Source: Gemmatimonadota bacterium (GTDB lineage: Bacteria > Gemmatimonadota > Gemmatimonadetes > Longimicrobiales > Gaopeijiaceae). Taken from it: a stretch of 64,000 nucleotides of DNA. Below the pieces are notes generated by a model. That model had not been told where the DNA came from. It searched no databases and saw only the letters and a program-made list of their open reading frames with translations. Both the position numbers and the translations under genes were made by a program. Where the stretch lies: the NCBI GenBank assembly GCA_016873995.1, contig VGVR01000009.1, positions 1 through 64,000 of the forward strand, read 5' to 3'. The stretch's first letter is position 1. The number at the start of each line of letters is the position of its first letter. Shown here in pieces: positions 1-8,212 of this stretch.

Positions 1-506
1 CCGCACCCATGCCCGCCGGCGCGGCCGCGCCTGCGCCCGCCGCACCGCCTACGGCCACGCGAGTCGCCGAGCGCATCGACTCGGCCGCGCGCGCCAATCA
101 GCCCGAACGCCGCGTGACCGCGCAGGACCAGGTCGTCACTTCCGGACTCGCCACGGACCAGGCTGCCCCCGCGTTCCGCCAGCGCGCCGCGAACGAGCCC
201 GGCGACGAAGACGAGGAAGACGAACCTATTTCGCTCGTCGTCCCGGGACTCGAGGTGCTCGACGTCTTGCCCGTGGGGCAGGGCACGACGTTCGCTGGCA
301 TGCGCGCGCTGCAACGACTCGAGAGCGGCGACACGCTCGAGCTCGTTCACCTTCCGGCAGCGATCGACCCGACGTTCCTTCCTCCGCTCCGGCCGGGGAA
401 CACCGAGCTGGTGCTCCAACGTGGGGCGGGGTGGCTCGTCATGCGCGGCCCCGTCACGGAACGTTATCTCCGGGAGCTGCTACAACGCCTGGAGGGGGGT
501 CGCTAG
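1..506 (+). CDS. C-terminal part of a putative anti-sigma factor (5' end outside window)
   Basis: The reading frame is open to the left edge, so the ATG at base 9 is probably internal. The visible part has an Ala/Pro-rich linker, an acidic stretch (residues about 67-73 from that ATG), and a compact C-terminal region with the VPGLEVLDVLPVG motif followed by alternating hydrophobic residues and a basic tail. That arrangement resembles the periplasmic part of zinc-finger (zf-HC2) anti-sigma proteins of Gemmatimonadota. The zinc-binding N-terminus and membrane helix would lie upstream and cannot be seen. The M28 peptidase gene follows 33 bp later on the same strand. The family call is inference. 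Confidence 0.5.
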   Translation, partial: APMPAGAAAPAPAAPPTATRVAERIDSAARANQPERRVTAQDQVVTSGLATDQAAPAFRQRAANEPGDEDEEDEPISLVVPGLEVLDVLPVGQGTTFAGMRALQRLESGDTLELVHLPAAIDPTFLPPLRPGNTELVLQRGAGWLVMRGPVTERYLRELLQRLEGGR

Positions 507-539
507 CTTACCGGCTCCCGTTCACGACGGAGGGAGTGG

Positions 540-2078
540 ATGATGAGGCCGGTCTCGATGGGGGTGCTCGCGGCATTGGTCCTGCCGCTCGGCGCGTCCG
601 CGCAGCAAGCAGGTGCCGACGCGGCGGCGGCCACGATCACCGAAGCCGATTACCTGCGGCGCGTCGGGGTCATCGCACACGACTCCATGGCGGGCAGGGA
701 CACCCCGAGCCCGGGTCTGGAGAAGACCGCCAACTGGATCGCCTCCGAGTTCCGGCGGTTCGGGCTACGCAGTGGCGTCCCGGACGGATCGTTCCTACAG
801 CGCTATCCGCTCCGCTCCATCGTCGTCGACCGTGAGCGCTCGGGCCTCGGCGGCGGTCCCCGCCGGCTCGAGTTCGGCCTGGACATCGTTCCTCTGACCG
901 TGAGCGAGGAGGGAGGCCAACTCAGGGGCGGGCTCGTGGTGCTCTCCGGGATCTCGGAGGCCGCTCGCGCTCTCGCGGACGGCTCGGTACGCGACCAGCA
1001 TGCGGTGCTCGTGCTCGGAGCCGGCCAAGCAGTGGATCAGAACGTCTTCCGCGTCCTCAGCTCGATCCGAAACGCCGGGGCTGCTTCCGTACTCGTCACC
1101 AGCCCAGCAGGGGACGCGCAGTGGGCAGGTCAAGCCGAGCGGGCGCTGCGTCCGGACGTGGCGCAGGGGTGGGGGACGACCCCGCCGAGGGCGGTGCCGT
1201 TTCGGCCCATCCTCGAGATCCGCGACGCTACGCTGGCCGAGCTCGTGCGGGGACGGGGCGTCGACCTCGTCGCGCTCCAGTCGCGCTCGGCGGAGGCGAT
1301 GCGGGTGGACCGCGTGAGCGGGCTCAACCTCACGCTGACCAAGCGCATGAGCACCCGGGACGTCACGGCGCCCAACGTTGTCGGCATCCTCGAGGGTAGC
1401 GATCCCGCGCTGCGCGACGAGTACGTCGTGTTCTCGGGCCACATGGACCACGTGGGGATCGGCACGCCCGACCAGAACGGCGACTCGATCTTCAACGGGG
1501 CCGACGACGACGCGTCCGGCACCGTAGCGGTAATCGAGATCGCCGAGGCGATGGCATCGCTGCCGACTGCGCCGCGCCGCTCGACGATGTTCATCCTGGT
1601 GAGCGGGGAGGAGAAGGGGCTCTGGGGGAGCGAGTATTTTGCCGACAACCCGAGCGTGCCGACCGATCGCATGGTGGCCAACTTCAACATCGACATGGTG
1701 GGGCGGAATTGGCCCGACACCATCGTCGCGATCGGCAAGGAGCATTCGGACCTGGGCGCGACGCTCGAGCGCGTGAATGTTGCGCACCCCGAGCTTCACA
1801 TGACCGCGATCGACGACCTGTGGCCGCAGGAGAGCTTCTACACGCGCTCCGACCACTACAACTTCGCTCAGAAAGGTGTGCCGATCCTCTTCTTCTTCAA
1901 CGGTACGCACGACGACTACCACGGCCGCGACGACGAGCCCGATCGCATCAACGGCGAAAAGGCTGCGCGCATCGCGAAGCTGGTGTTCTACCTGGGGCTC
2001 GAGGTCGCGAACGCCCAGGCGCGCCCCGTCTGGAACCCCGACAGCTATCAACGCATCGTCGTCGGCGGCGGGCGCTGA
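540..2078 (+). CDS. Exported M28-family zinc aminopeptidase
   Basis: A signal peptide ending near AQQ (about residues 1-23) directs this 512-residue protein out of the cytoplasm. The C-terminal half carries the M28 co-catalytic zinc site: His in SGHMDH (residue 301), Asp in GADDDASG (about 322), the Glu pair in SGEEKG (about 357), Asp in NIDMVGR (385) and a late His in DDYHGRDDEP. The stretch around residues 120-250 fits an inserted PA-like domain. Such enzymes release N-terminal amino acids from peptides. GGAGGGAG precedes the paired ATGs and supports the start. A strong hairpin follows the gene. Confidence 0.93.
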   Translation: MMRPVSMGVLAALVLPLGASAQQAGADAAAATITEADYLRRVGVIAHDSMAGRDTPSPGLEKTANWIASEFRRFGLRSGVPDGSFLQRYPLRSIVVDRERSGLGGGPRRLEFGLDIVPLTVSEEGGQLRGGLVVLSGISEAARALADGSVRDQHAVLVLGAGQAVDQNVFRVLSSIRNAGAASVLVTSPAGDAQWAGQAERALRPDVAQGWGTTPPRAVPFRPILEIRDATLAELVRGRGVDLVALQSRSAEAMRVDRVSGLNLTLTKRMSTRDVTAPNVVGILEGSDPALRDEYVVFSGHMDHVGIGTPDQNGDSIFNGADDDASGTVAVIEIAEAMASLPTAPRRSTMFILVSGEEKGLWGSEYFADNPSVPTDRMVANFNIDMVGRNWPDTIVAIGKEHSDLGATLERVNVAHPELHMTAIDDLWPQESFYTRSDHYNFAQKGVPILFFFNGTHDDYHGRDDEPDRINGEKAARIAKLVFYLGLEVANAQARPVWNPDSYQRIVVGGGR

Positions 2079-2121
2079 GCGCCTCACGCCGACCGGACGG
2101 TCCTCCTGCCCGAAAATGATT

Positions 2122-2156
2122 CGGGCGTCCCCCGTCTCGAAGACAGGGGACGCCCG
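2122..2156. terminator. Bidirectional hairpin between convergent genes
   Basis: CGGGCGTCCCC at 2122-2132 pairs with GGGGACGCCCG at 2146-2156. After one C/A mismatch, an inner GTC/GAC helix extends the stem. It lies between the M28 peptidase (+) and the STAS protein (-), so it can terminate both. There is no strong T-run. Confidence 0.7.
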
Positions 2157-2183
2157 GGTCCTGCCACTACGGCGCTGTTCGCG

Positions 2184-2468
2184 TCAGTTCAGCTCGTCCG
2201 ATCCCTCCGGGTAGGCCCGGAACAGGTGATCGAGACGGAGGATCCTGAGGAGCCGTTCGGTCTGCTCCGGTAGAGACCGCACCCATACGCTGTCCGTCGG
2301 CGCGGACTGAAGCCGCGCGGTCAGGATCAACAACAGGTCGCCCACGTCCGGGCGCTCCAGGCCGGTGAAGTCGAAGACCACGTGCCCGGCCTCGGGACGG
2401 CTCGCGGCGTCCGCCCGCTCAAGCGTCGGAACGCTGCTCGGGAGCCTGCTCTTCCGATCCTCTCTCAT
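2184..2468 (-). CDS. Small STAS-like (anti-sigma antagonist-like) protein
   Basis: A 94-residue protein with the HVVFDFTGLERPDVGDLLLI pattern, the beta-strand/loop/helix core of STAS domains, followed by a C-terminal helix with RLLRILRLDHLF. STAS proteins usually bind anti-sigma factors or transporters. The phosphorylatable Ser/Thr of SpoIIAA-type antagonists is not evident; an Asp sits there, so regulation by phosphorylation is doubtful. The start at 2468 is chosen because GGGGAGG lies 6 bases upstream. In-frame ATGs at 2495 and 2513 are alternatives. It is convergent with the M28 peptidase and divergent from the next gene. Confidence 0.65.
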   Translation of the reverse strand: MREDRKSRLPSSVPTLERADAASRPEAGHVVFDFTGLERPDVGDLLLILTARLQSAPTDSVWVRSLPEQTERLLRILRLDHLFRAYPEGSDELN

Positions 2469-2705
2469 CGCTGCCTCCCCCTGTTCACGGTTCATCCCCC
2501 CCAAGAGGCACACTTGCTTAGATCAAGAGTCGTGCCAGGCCCGGGACGTTAGCCGGAGCCCGCTTCTCAGGCCGAATCCGGCACTCCGGTACGGTAGTGA
2601 GCACATTGGGGCGTCCCCATGGTAGGACGGGACGGCATCTGGCCCCGGACCTCGGCGCCGGCCAGTTTTCACCGTCCCCCTCAGGCCTCACCAAGGGAGG
2701 TCCGC

Positions 2706-3242
2706 GTGGCACTGCTGAGCCGAGCGCTGCTGGTGCTACTGGCTGTCGCGTGCGCGACCGAAATCTCCGCGGCGCAGGACGCCGCTCAGCGCGCATACTT
2801 CAGGGCGGTCGCCGGGTTCTTCCAGGTTCCGGAGGGCGAGATCGCGATCCTGGGACATGGTGGGGAGATTCCGGCCGAGGAGATCCCGGTCGTGCTGTTC
2901 ATGGCGCGACGAGGGGGCGTATCCGCGGAGGCCGTCGTGGCGCTCCGCGAGTCCGGGAGAGGATGGCCGGAGCTGGCGCAGCGCTTCGGGGTCGGCGCGA
3001 ACTCACTGCACGTCCCGCTGAGTGACCCCGCGTCGAGCGGTGCGATGACGCCGCTCTATGAGAGGTTCGCCGCGACGCCGGTGGCGCAGTGGCCCGCGCT
3101 GCGCCTCGAGGGTGCGGAGATCGTCGCGCTCGTGAACGTGCGTGTGCTCGCGCAGGCGCTCGGTGTGGCGCCCGATCAAGTGATGCGTCGCACCGGCACC
3201 GTGCCCACGTTCGTCGAGCTGTACGCGACCTTCCTCCGCTGA
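2706..3242 (+). CDS. Exported hypothetical protein
   Basis: The GTG at 2706 is preceded by AAGGGAGG at a good distance and starts a clean signal peptide (MALLSRALLVLLAVACA, cleavage near AAQ). The mature part, about 155 residues, is helical and amphipathic with no metal, thiol or catalytic motif I recognise. The ATG at 2619 in the same frame would add a hydrophilic Pro-rich leader and spoil the signal peptide, so I reject it. Proteins of this kind are common near envelope genes of Gemmatimonadota-like genomes. No function can be assigned. Confidence 0.7.
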   Translation: MALLSRALLVLLAVACATEISAAQDAAQRAYFRAVAGFFQVPEGEIAILGHGGEIPAEEIPVVLFMARRGGVSAEAVVALRESGRGWPELAQRFGVGANSLHVPLSDPASSGAMTPLYERFAATPVAQWPALRLEGAEIVALVNVRVLAQALGVAPDQVMRRTGTVPTFVELYATFLR

Positions 3243-3278
3243 GGGGCGCGCCTCCCAACCGTAGCCGCGAGTCGTAGC

Positions 3279-3752
3279 ATGTGCGGTCGGTACACGCTCG
3301 CGGCGAATGCGGTCGAGCTCGTCGAGATGTTCGATGCCCCCGCGCCGACGTTCGCGTGGACGCCTCGCTTCAACATCGCGCCGAGTCAGCGCGCGCCCGT
3401 CGTGGCGGCGGACCGCCACGGACGGCGAATGGGGTTGATGACCTGGGGCCTGGTGCCGGCATGGGCCGACGAGCCGATGAGGACGGCCACGCCAATGGAG
3501 CCGGCGAACGCACGGAGGCGAGCGGAACGAATCACGCGAGGCGGTCCCGAAGGGGAGGTCTTAGGGGGGGTGGAGCGGGACGAGCAGGAGGGCATTCCTA
3601 TACTAGGGGCGACGATCGCCGCTAACCAGCGGCCCGAGCGAGCGCCGTTCGGTCCGGCGTCCTTGGCAGCACACTCAGGCCCGCATAGGTTGGCTGCCCC
3701 ATCGCCCTACCCGACCCGGGACGGCGACCAAGTCGGAGTCGGACCCTACTAG
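3279..3752 (+). pseudogene. Truncated SRAP/YedK (HMCES-type) gene remnant
   Basis: The first 65 residues are a clear SRAP domain: MCGRYTL with the catalytic Cys2, then RFNIAPSQ and MTWGLVPAWA. SRAP proteins link covalently to abasic sites in single-stranded DNA through Cys2. Homology stops near base 3476. The expected INARAET and PADGFYEW segments, with the catalytic Glu and His, are missing. The remaining 90 codons are low-complexity and unlike the family. Intact proteins are about 220 residues. This is best read as a 5' remnant after a deletion or replacement, with about 280 bp of unassigned DNA before the next gene. Confidence 0.75.
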
Positions 3753-3757
3753 AGAGC

Positions 3758-4891
3758 GTGAAACGACCCATGGCACGAACGAACCACCACCTCCACGTGT
3801 CGGCGGCCGTGGCCGCGGCCCTGACCGTCCTTCCCGGGATGCTCGTGGCCCAGGCCGACATGGCGCCCACGAACAACCTGCCCAATCCATATCGCACCAT
3901 CGAAGGCTGGGCGAAGATGCCCGCGGGGCGCAGCTGGGCCTCCACGAGCACCGTGGACGTAGACCCCGACGGCGTGCACATCTGGGCCGCCGAGCGGTGT
4001 GGGACGAACCAGCGCGGCTGCCTGATCAACAACACGGTCGACCCGGTCATGAAGTTCGACGCGAACGGGAACATGGTCGACAGCTTCGGCGCCGGCCTGA
4101 TCGTGTGGCCGCACGGCATCCACGTGGACTTCGAGGGCAACGTCTGGATCGTCGACGGGCAGGACAACCGTCCGCAGGCTGGACGCGGCGGCGCTCCGCC
4201 CACGGGACCCATGCCCGCCGTCGTCTACGGGCACCAGGTGATCAAGTTCAGCCCGTCGGGGCACGTCATCATGAGGCTCGGGCGTATGGGCGGCGTGCCC
4301 ATGGAGGGGCAGGCCGCCGCCGGCCCGCCGAACGCGTTCTTCTGGCAGCCCAACGACGTTCACGTGGCTGGCAACGGAGACATCTTCGTCGCCGAGGGTC
4401 ACGGCTCGGGCGGCGACCGCATCATCAAGTTCAACTCGCGCGGCGAGTACATCATGGAGTGGGGCGGCCGCGGCGATCAGCCTGGTCAGTTCAATCAGCC
4501 GCACGGCCTCGCGATGGACTCGCAGGGTCGCCTGTTCGTCGCCGATCGCGGCAACAACCGCATCCAGATCTTCAACCAGGACGGCGGGTTCATCGACCAG
4601 TGGTATCAGTTCAGCCGTCTCTCGGGGATCTACATCGACCGAGACGACGTGCTCTACGGCGCCGACTCCGAGTCCGGCTCCGTGAATCCTGCGCACGGCA
4701 CGTGGTTCCGTGGCATCCGGGTCGGGAGCGCGCGCACGGGTGAGGTCATGTACCTGATCCCGGACCCCAACCAGGCCACGTGCTCGGGTACCTGCACCGC
4801 CGAGGGCGTGGTTGCCGACAAGGCGGGCAACATTTACGGGGCCGAGGTCGGTCCGGCGCCGGGTAGGCTGCAGCGGTACGAGCGGCGCTAG
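3758..4891 (+). CDS. Exported NHL-repeat beta-propeller protein
   Basis: A 377-residue protein with a signal peptide (hydrophobic to about residue 32, ending LVAQA). NHL-type repeats follow, each with the VDxxGNxxVxDxxxxRIxxF pattern: WPHGIHVDFEGNVWIVD, FWQPNDVHVAGNGDIFVAE, FNQPHGLAMDSQGRLFVAD. It should fold as a six-bladed propeller like peptidyl-alpha-hydroxyglycine lyase, but catalytic activity cannot be shown. Cys pairs in ERCGTNQRGC and ATCSGTC suggest disulfides in the periplasm. The start is GTG 3758; ATG 3770 is an alternative. A second propeller of this class lies at 42.5-43.6 kb. Confidence 0.85.
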   Translation: MKRPMARTNHHLHVSAAVAAALTVLPGMLVAQADMAPTNNLPNPYRTIEGWAKMPAGRSWASTSTVDVDPDGVHIWAAERCGTNQRGCLINNTVDPVMKFDANGNMVDSFGAGLIVWPHGIHVDFEGNVWIVDGQDNRPQAGRGGAPPTGPMPAVVYGHQVIKFSPSGHVIMRLGRMGGVPMEGQAAAGPPNAFFWQPNDVHVAGNGDIFVAEGHGSGGDRIIKFNSRGEYIMEWGGRGDQPGQFNQPHGLAMDSQGRLFVADRGNNRIQIFNQDGGFIDQWYQFSRLSGIYIDRDDVLYGADSESGSVNPAHGTWFRGIRVGSARTGEVMYLIPDPNQATCSGTCTAEGVVADKAGNIYGAEVGPAPGRLQRYERR

Positions 4892-4912
4892 CCTACGAGC
4901 GAGCGAGGAACG

Positions 4913-4950
4913 AGCCCTCCCGTCCGGTCCGCCGGCGGGAGGGCTTCGCT
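4913..4950 (+). terminator. Rho-independent terminator after NHL gene
   Basis: AGCCCTCCCG (4913-4922) pairs perfectly with CGGGAGGGCT (4936-4945), with a 13-base loop, followed by TCGCTTTTC. It lies 22 bp after the propeller gene's stop. Confidence 0.8.
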
Positions 4951-5034
4951 TTTCGGGGAGCCCTTGCGGGGGCGGCGGGCGTCCGCCATCATACCGAACA
5001 AAACCCGAAGATTCACCCGGACCCCGAGGCCGAC

Positions 5035-5508
5035 ATGTCCACCGCCGCCCCCACGTTCATCTCCGCACCCGACATGCTCGCCCACTGGCAGGGGCACCGC
5101 CGCCTCACGCGCCGGGTGATCGAGCTGTTTCCCGACGACAAGCTGTTCACGTTCTCGCTCGGCGGGATGCGCACGTTCGGCGAGCTGGCGAACGAGTTGC
5201 TCTTCATGGCGGCACCCATGGCGCACGGCCTCGCGACGCTGGACTGGAAGGGTTACGAGCCGAAGGGCGGCAAGTCGAAGTCGGAGGTGCTCGCGCTCTG
5301 GGATCAGAGCACGAAGGACGTCGACAAGTACTGGGCGCCGATCCCCGCCGGACGCTTCCAGGAGACGATTACCTCGTTCGGCCAGTACACGGGCCCTGGC
5401 CACCTGCAGGTCCTCTCCGTCGTCGACAACGAGGTTCACCACCGCGGGCAGGGCTACGTGTACCTGCGCGCCCTGGGCATCGCGCCGCCGGCGTTCTGGG
5501 AAAGGTGA
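5035..5508 (+). CDS. DinB-family protein
   Basis: 157 residues with the four-helix DinB/YfiT pattern: an N-terminal helix with AHWQGHRRLTRRVIE, a second with TFGELANELLFM, and a C-terminal DNEVHHRGQGYVYLRALG motif that normally supplies two metal-binding histidines. The helix-2 position that is usually His in the family appears to be Phe/Met here, so the metal site may be incomplete. DinB proteins often act in thiol transfer or stress responses; the substrate is unknown. The start ATG follows CCGAGG. Confidence 0.8.
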   Translation: MSTAAPTFISAPDMLAHWQGHRRLTRRVIELFPDDKLFTFSLGGMRTFGELANELLFMAAPMAHGLATLDWKGYEPKGGKSKSEVLALWDQSTKDVDKYWAPIPAGRFQETITSFGQYTGPGHLQVLSVVDNEVHHRGQGYVYLRALGIAPPAFWER

Positions 5509-5551
5509 AGGGGGTAATGGCGGGCGGTTCTGGTGGTCCGGATGCGGGTCA

Positions 5552-5590
5552 TTGCATTGTGCATGCATGAGCATCATAATACATGCATGG
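5552..5590 (+). promoter_or_regulatory. Leaderless promoter with twin palindromic operators for the toxin-antitoxin operon
   Basis: TTGCAT (5552-5557) and CATAAT (5575-5580) are separated by 17 bp, a good sigma70-type promoter. Transcription would start near the antitoxin ATG at 5587, and no Shine-Dalgarno sequence precedes that ATG. The self-complementary octamer CATGCATG occurs at 5562-5569 and again at 5582-5589, exactly 20 bp apart, one copy on each side of the -10 box. This suits cooperative binding by ribbon-helix-helix antitoxin dimers. Confidence 0.6.
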
Positions 5591-5823
5591 CCAGATCAGT
5601 GACCGTTCGGGACGTCCCGGACGAGACGGTTCGTGAGCTCGCGGCCCGAGCAGCCGCCTCCGGCCGGTCCCTTCAGGAGCACCTTCGCGCGCATCTCATT
5701 GCCTGGGCCGCGCAGCCTGATCCCGCTGTCCTGATGGCTCGTGCCCGGATGCGTAAGGACAGAGTCGCGGCGGAGATCGGGTCGGAAACGATTCTCGCGC
5801 ATCGGGATGCGGACCGCCGGTGA
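5587..5823 (+). CDS. FitA/VapB-type ribbon-helix-helix antitoxin
   Basis: 78 residues. The N-terminus SVTVRDVPDETVRELAARAA is an Arc/MetJ-type ribbon-helix-helix DNA-binding domain as in FitA-like antitoxins. The basic C-terminal half (MRKDRVAAEIG) would wrap the toxin and block its active site. The start at 5587 is the only ATG giving an intact ribbon. The stop overlaps the toxin's GTG start (GTGA), so the two are translationally coupled. It probably represses its own promoter through the CATGCATG repeats overlapping the start. Confidence 0.85.
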   Translation: MARSVTVRDVPDETVRELAARAAASGRSLQEHLRAHLIAWAAQPDPAVLMARARMRKDRVAAEIGSETILAHRDADRR

Positions 5824-6218
5824 CGCTCGTCGTGGACGCCGGCGTGGTCGTGGCCGCGCTGGTCGACACTGGCACGAGCGGACGATGGGCGGAGCAGGTT
5901 CTCGTGTCCGATGATCTGGCAGCTCCCTATCTCCTTCCGGTGGAAGTCGGCAACATCCTGCGTCGCCTGACCTCGCATGGTGCGATCTCCGAGGATGCGG
6001 CGGCGCTCGCCCACGCCGATCTGCTCGACCTCCGGGTGGCACTCTTTCCCTACGCGCTCGACGCCTGGCGTGTGTGGGAGCTAGGGCACAACCTCACGAC
6101 GTACGACGCATCGTACGTGGCGCTCGCCGAATCCCTCGAAGCGGAGTTCGCCACGCTCGACGCTCGCCTGGCGAAGGCTCCAGGGAGTCGTTGCCGCTTC
6201 CGTCTGCCGCCCGAGTAG
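5820..6218 (+). CDS. VapC/FitB-type PIN-domain ribonuclease toxin
   Basis: A 132-residue PIN domain. The acidic metal-binding residues are all present: Asp6 in LVVDAGVV, Glu42 in PVEVGN, Asp96 in TTYDASYVALAE and Asp114 in TLDARL. PIN toxins cleave RNA, typically tRNA or rRNA, in a Mg2+-dependent way when not bound by antitoxin. It starts at GTG 5820, overlapping the antitoxin stop. Its length is typical and no key residue is missing, so the module looks functional. Its target is not predictable from sequence. Confidence 0.9.
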   Translation: MTLVVDAGVVVAALVDTGTSGRWAEQVLVSDDLAAPYLLPVEVGNILRRLTSHGAISEDAAALAHADLLDLRVALFPYALDAWRVWELGHNLTTYDASYVALAESLEAEFATLDARLAKAPGSRCRFRLPPE

Positions 6219-6252
6219 AAACCCCATAGGTCCAAACGTAGTGGTCGCCTAC

Positions 6253-7374
6253 TTACGGCCTTCCCATCTCGTCGAACGCCTCGCGGACTAAATAGAGCGC
6301 CTCGAGCAGCTCGCTCGCAGGGTTCCCGAAGCCGATACGGATGAACCGGTCGAGCCCGAAGTGGTCGCCGGGCACCACCAGCACGCTCTTGTCGACGCGC
6401 AGCTTCTCCGCGAATGCCGTCGAGTCGACGTCGGCGTCGTAGCGCGCGAAGCAGATCGCGCCCGCATCGGGCGGGCGGTAGCGGAAGCGCCCGGACTGCG
6501 CGTCCATCCAGTCCTCCAGCAACTTCAGGTTCTTGCGGACGATGTCCTGCGTGCGCTCGCGGATGCGCCCGCGCGTGACCGGGTCGAGTGCCACGCACGC
6601 GAGCGCGTCGGAGAGCGCGGCCGGGCAGATGGTCGTGTAGTCGGTGCGCCCCCACAGGTCGGCAATCGTGCTCGGCGGCCCGACGATCCAGCCGATGCGG
6701 AGGCCCGGCAGCCCGTAGGCCTTGGAGAGCGAGTTGGTGACGAGCACCCGCTCGTGCCGTCCCCAGAAGGAGGGCGTGCGCGCCTCGCCGATCTCGGCGC
6801 CCTGATACACCTCGTCGGCGAGGATCCAGGCGCCGTGCCGGTCGGTGAGCTCGACGATGCGGTCCATCGACTCGCTCGAGAGCGCCGCGCCGGTCGGGTT
6901 GTTCGGGTTCGTCACGAGGACGAACCGGGCACCGCCCGCCAGCGCGTGCTCGAGTGCCGCTAGGTCGGGCTGCCATGCGTCCGACTCCAATAGGGGCACG
7001 GGCATGAGCCAGCCGCCGAACGACTCGAGCAGGCCCGCGCCCTGCCCGTAGGCCGGCAGGACGACGGCGGCTTTACCCCCCGTCTCCATCAAGTTCCAGA
7101 AGCTCGCGAAGTTGGCCTCCGCTCCGCCCACGGTCACGAGGATCGACGCGTCGGTCGCCCCTGGATACATCGCGGCGATGAGCGCCCGCAGCTCGTCGGA
7201 GCCGTTCGACTGACCGTACCCTAGACGCACCTGGTCGGGGTCGAGTCGGCTCCCGGCCAGCTCGAGCAGCTCGCGCACGGTGAGCGGGTGCACACCGCTC
7301 TCGGACAGGTTGTAGCGGACACGGTGCTCGTAGGTGGACTGCCACCGCTCCATTCGGAAAGGCGCGTAGCGCAA
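6253..7374 (-). CDS. PLP-dependent aminotransferase, class I/II
   Basis: 373 residues, fold type I. Visible motifs: TNPNNPTGA (substrate/PLP region, near residue 155), DEVYQG with the PLP-pairing Asp, NSLSKAYGLPGLRIGW with the Schiff-base Lys, and a C-terminal RIGFGNP with the carboxylate-binding Arg. Family members transfer amino groups between amino acids and 2-oxo acids; the exact substrate is uncertain. The start at 7374 is TTG, kept because the family's PFxxERWQS N-terminus begins there. ATG 7353 would remove part of it. It is convergent with the PIN toxin. Confidence 0.88.
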   Translation of the reverse strand: MRYAPFRMERWQSTYEHRVRYNLSESGVHPLTVRELLELAGSRLDPDQVRLGYGQSNGSDELRALIAAMYPGATDASILVTVGGAEANFASFWNLMETGGKAAVVLPAYGQGAGLLESFGGWLMPVPLLESDAWQPDLAALEHALAGGARFVLVTNPNNPTGAALSSESMDRIVELTDRHGAWILADEVYQGAEIGEARTPSFWGRHERVLVTNSLSKAYGLPGLRIGWIVGPPSTIADLWGRTDYTTICPAALSDALACVALDPVTRGRIRERTQDIVRKNLKLLEDWMDAQSGRFRYRPPDAGAICFARYDADVDSTAFAEKLRVDKSVLVVPGDHFGLDRFIRIGFGNPASELLEALYLVREAFDEMGRP

Positions 7375-7498
7375 GGTCGGTCGGCTCCGGAGGTGTGGTG
7401 GGCGGGGCGGGCTCCTATCTTGGTGACGCGAGGCCCATCCAGCTATCGGAGTGCCCCGCGGAGACCGTCATCGTTCCCCCGTGACCCAGAGCCACACG

Positions 7499-8056
7499 AT
7501 GAGCATCCCGATCCGTCGATACGACTGGGACTACTCGGACTATGCACGCCTCCCGGACGATGGGAACCACTACGAGGTGCTCGACGGGGAGCTGCTCGTG
7601 ACCCCGTCGCCGTCAACGGACCATCAATACGTCATGGGGCGGCTCTACCGGGTGATCGACGACTACGTCACGAAACATCGCCTCGGCATCGTCATCATGG
7701 ACGTGGACCTGCTCTTCCAGACCGGTCAGTTCCTGCGGCCTGACATGCTCGTCGTGCCCGAGTCCTCGCGCGCGGGCATCAAGAGGCGCGGCATCGAGGT
7801 AGCGCCGTCGCTCGTGGTCGAGATTCTGTCGCCGGCTTCCAGCGGCATCGATCTGGTGAAGAAGCCCGCGCGCTATGGCGACTTCGGCATCCCCGAGTAC
7901 TGGGTTTTCGATCCAGAGGACAAATCGGCGTGGATTTGGCGGTTCGCCGAGGGCGCGCGCACGGCTGAGCAGGTGCGGGGGGCGCTCCAGTGGCACCCCG
8001 CCGGAGCCACGGAGCCTCTCGTCATCGACCTGGAAGCGGTGCTCGCGCCGATCTAA
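7499..8056 (+). CDS. Uma2-family (DUF820) putative endonuclease
   Basis: 185 residues with a PD-(D/E)xK-like fold. It shows the YEVLDGELLVTPSPSTDHQ segment, RPDMLVVPE (acidic residue), PSLVVEILSPAS, and the Lys-rich DLVKKPARYGDFGIPEYWVFD block typical of Uma2 proteins. These are abundant in cyanobacteria and Gemmatimonadota, often in many copies; their biological role is unknown. ATG 7499 is preferred; GTG 7451 would add 16 atypical residues. A second copy, broken by a stop codon, lies at 56.3-56.9 kb. Confidence 0.85.
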   Translation: MSIPIRRYDWDYSDYARLPDDGNHYEVLDGELLVTPSPSTDHQYVMGRLYRVIDDYVTKHRLGIVIMDVDLLFQTGQFLRPDMLVVPESSRAGIKRRGIEVAPSLVVEILSPASSGIDLVKKPARYGDFGIPEYWVFDPEDKSAWIWRFAEGARTAEQVRGALQWHPAGATEPLVIDLEAVLAPI

Positions 8057-8212
8057 CGACGGCATTGGCGGATCGGCGCCGGGCGAGCCCCGCCACGGTC
8101 CCGTCGCCGGCGACGCATCGGTCCGGGGCCGGGCAAGACCCGGGACAATTCGTCGCTCATCGCTGCCCAGCCCTCGTCTCAGAACTCGCGCGCCTCGCGA
8201 TTAGATTCCGCG

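Noticed and set aside
795-2087. Long minus-strand ORF of 430 codons over the M28 peptidase
   Set aside because: Antisense shadow: Arg/His-rich, no motifs, and the plus strand encodes a clear M28 enzyme.
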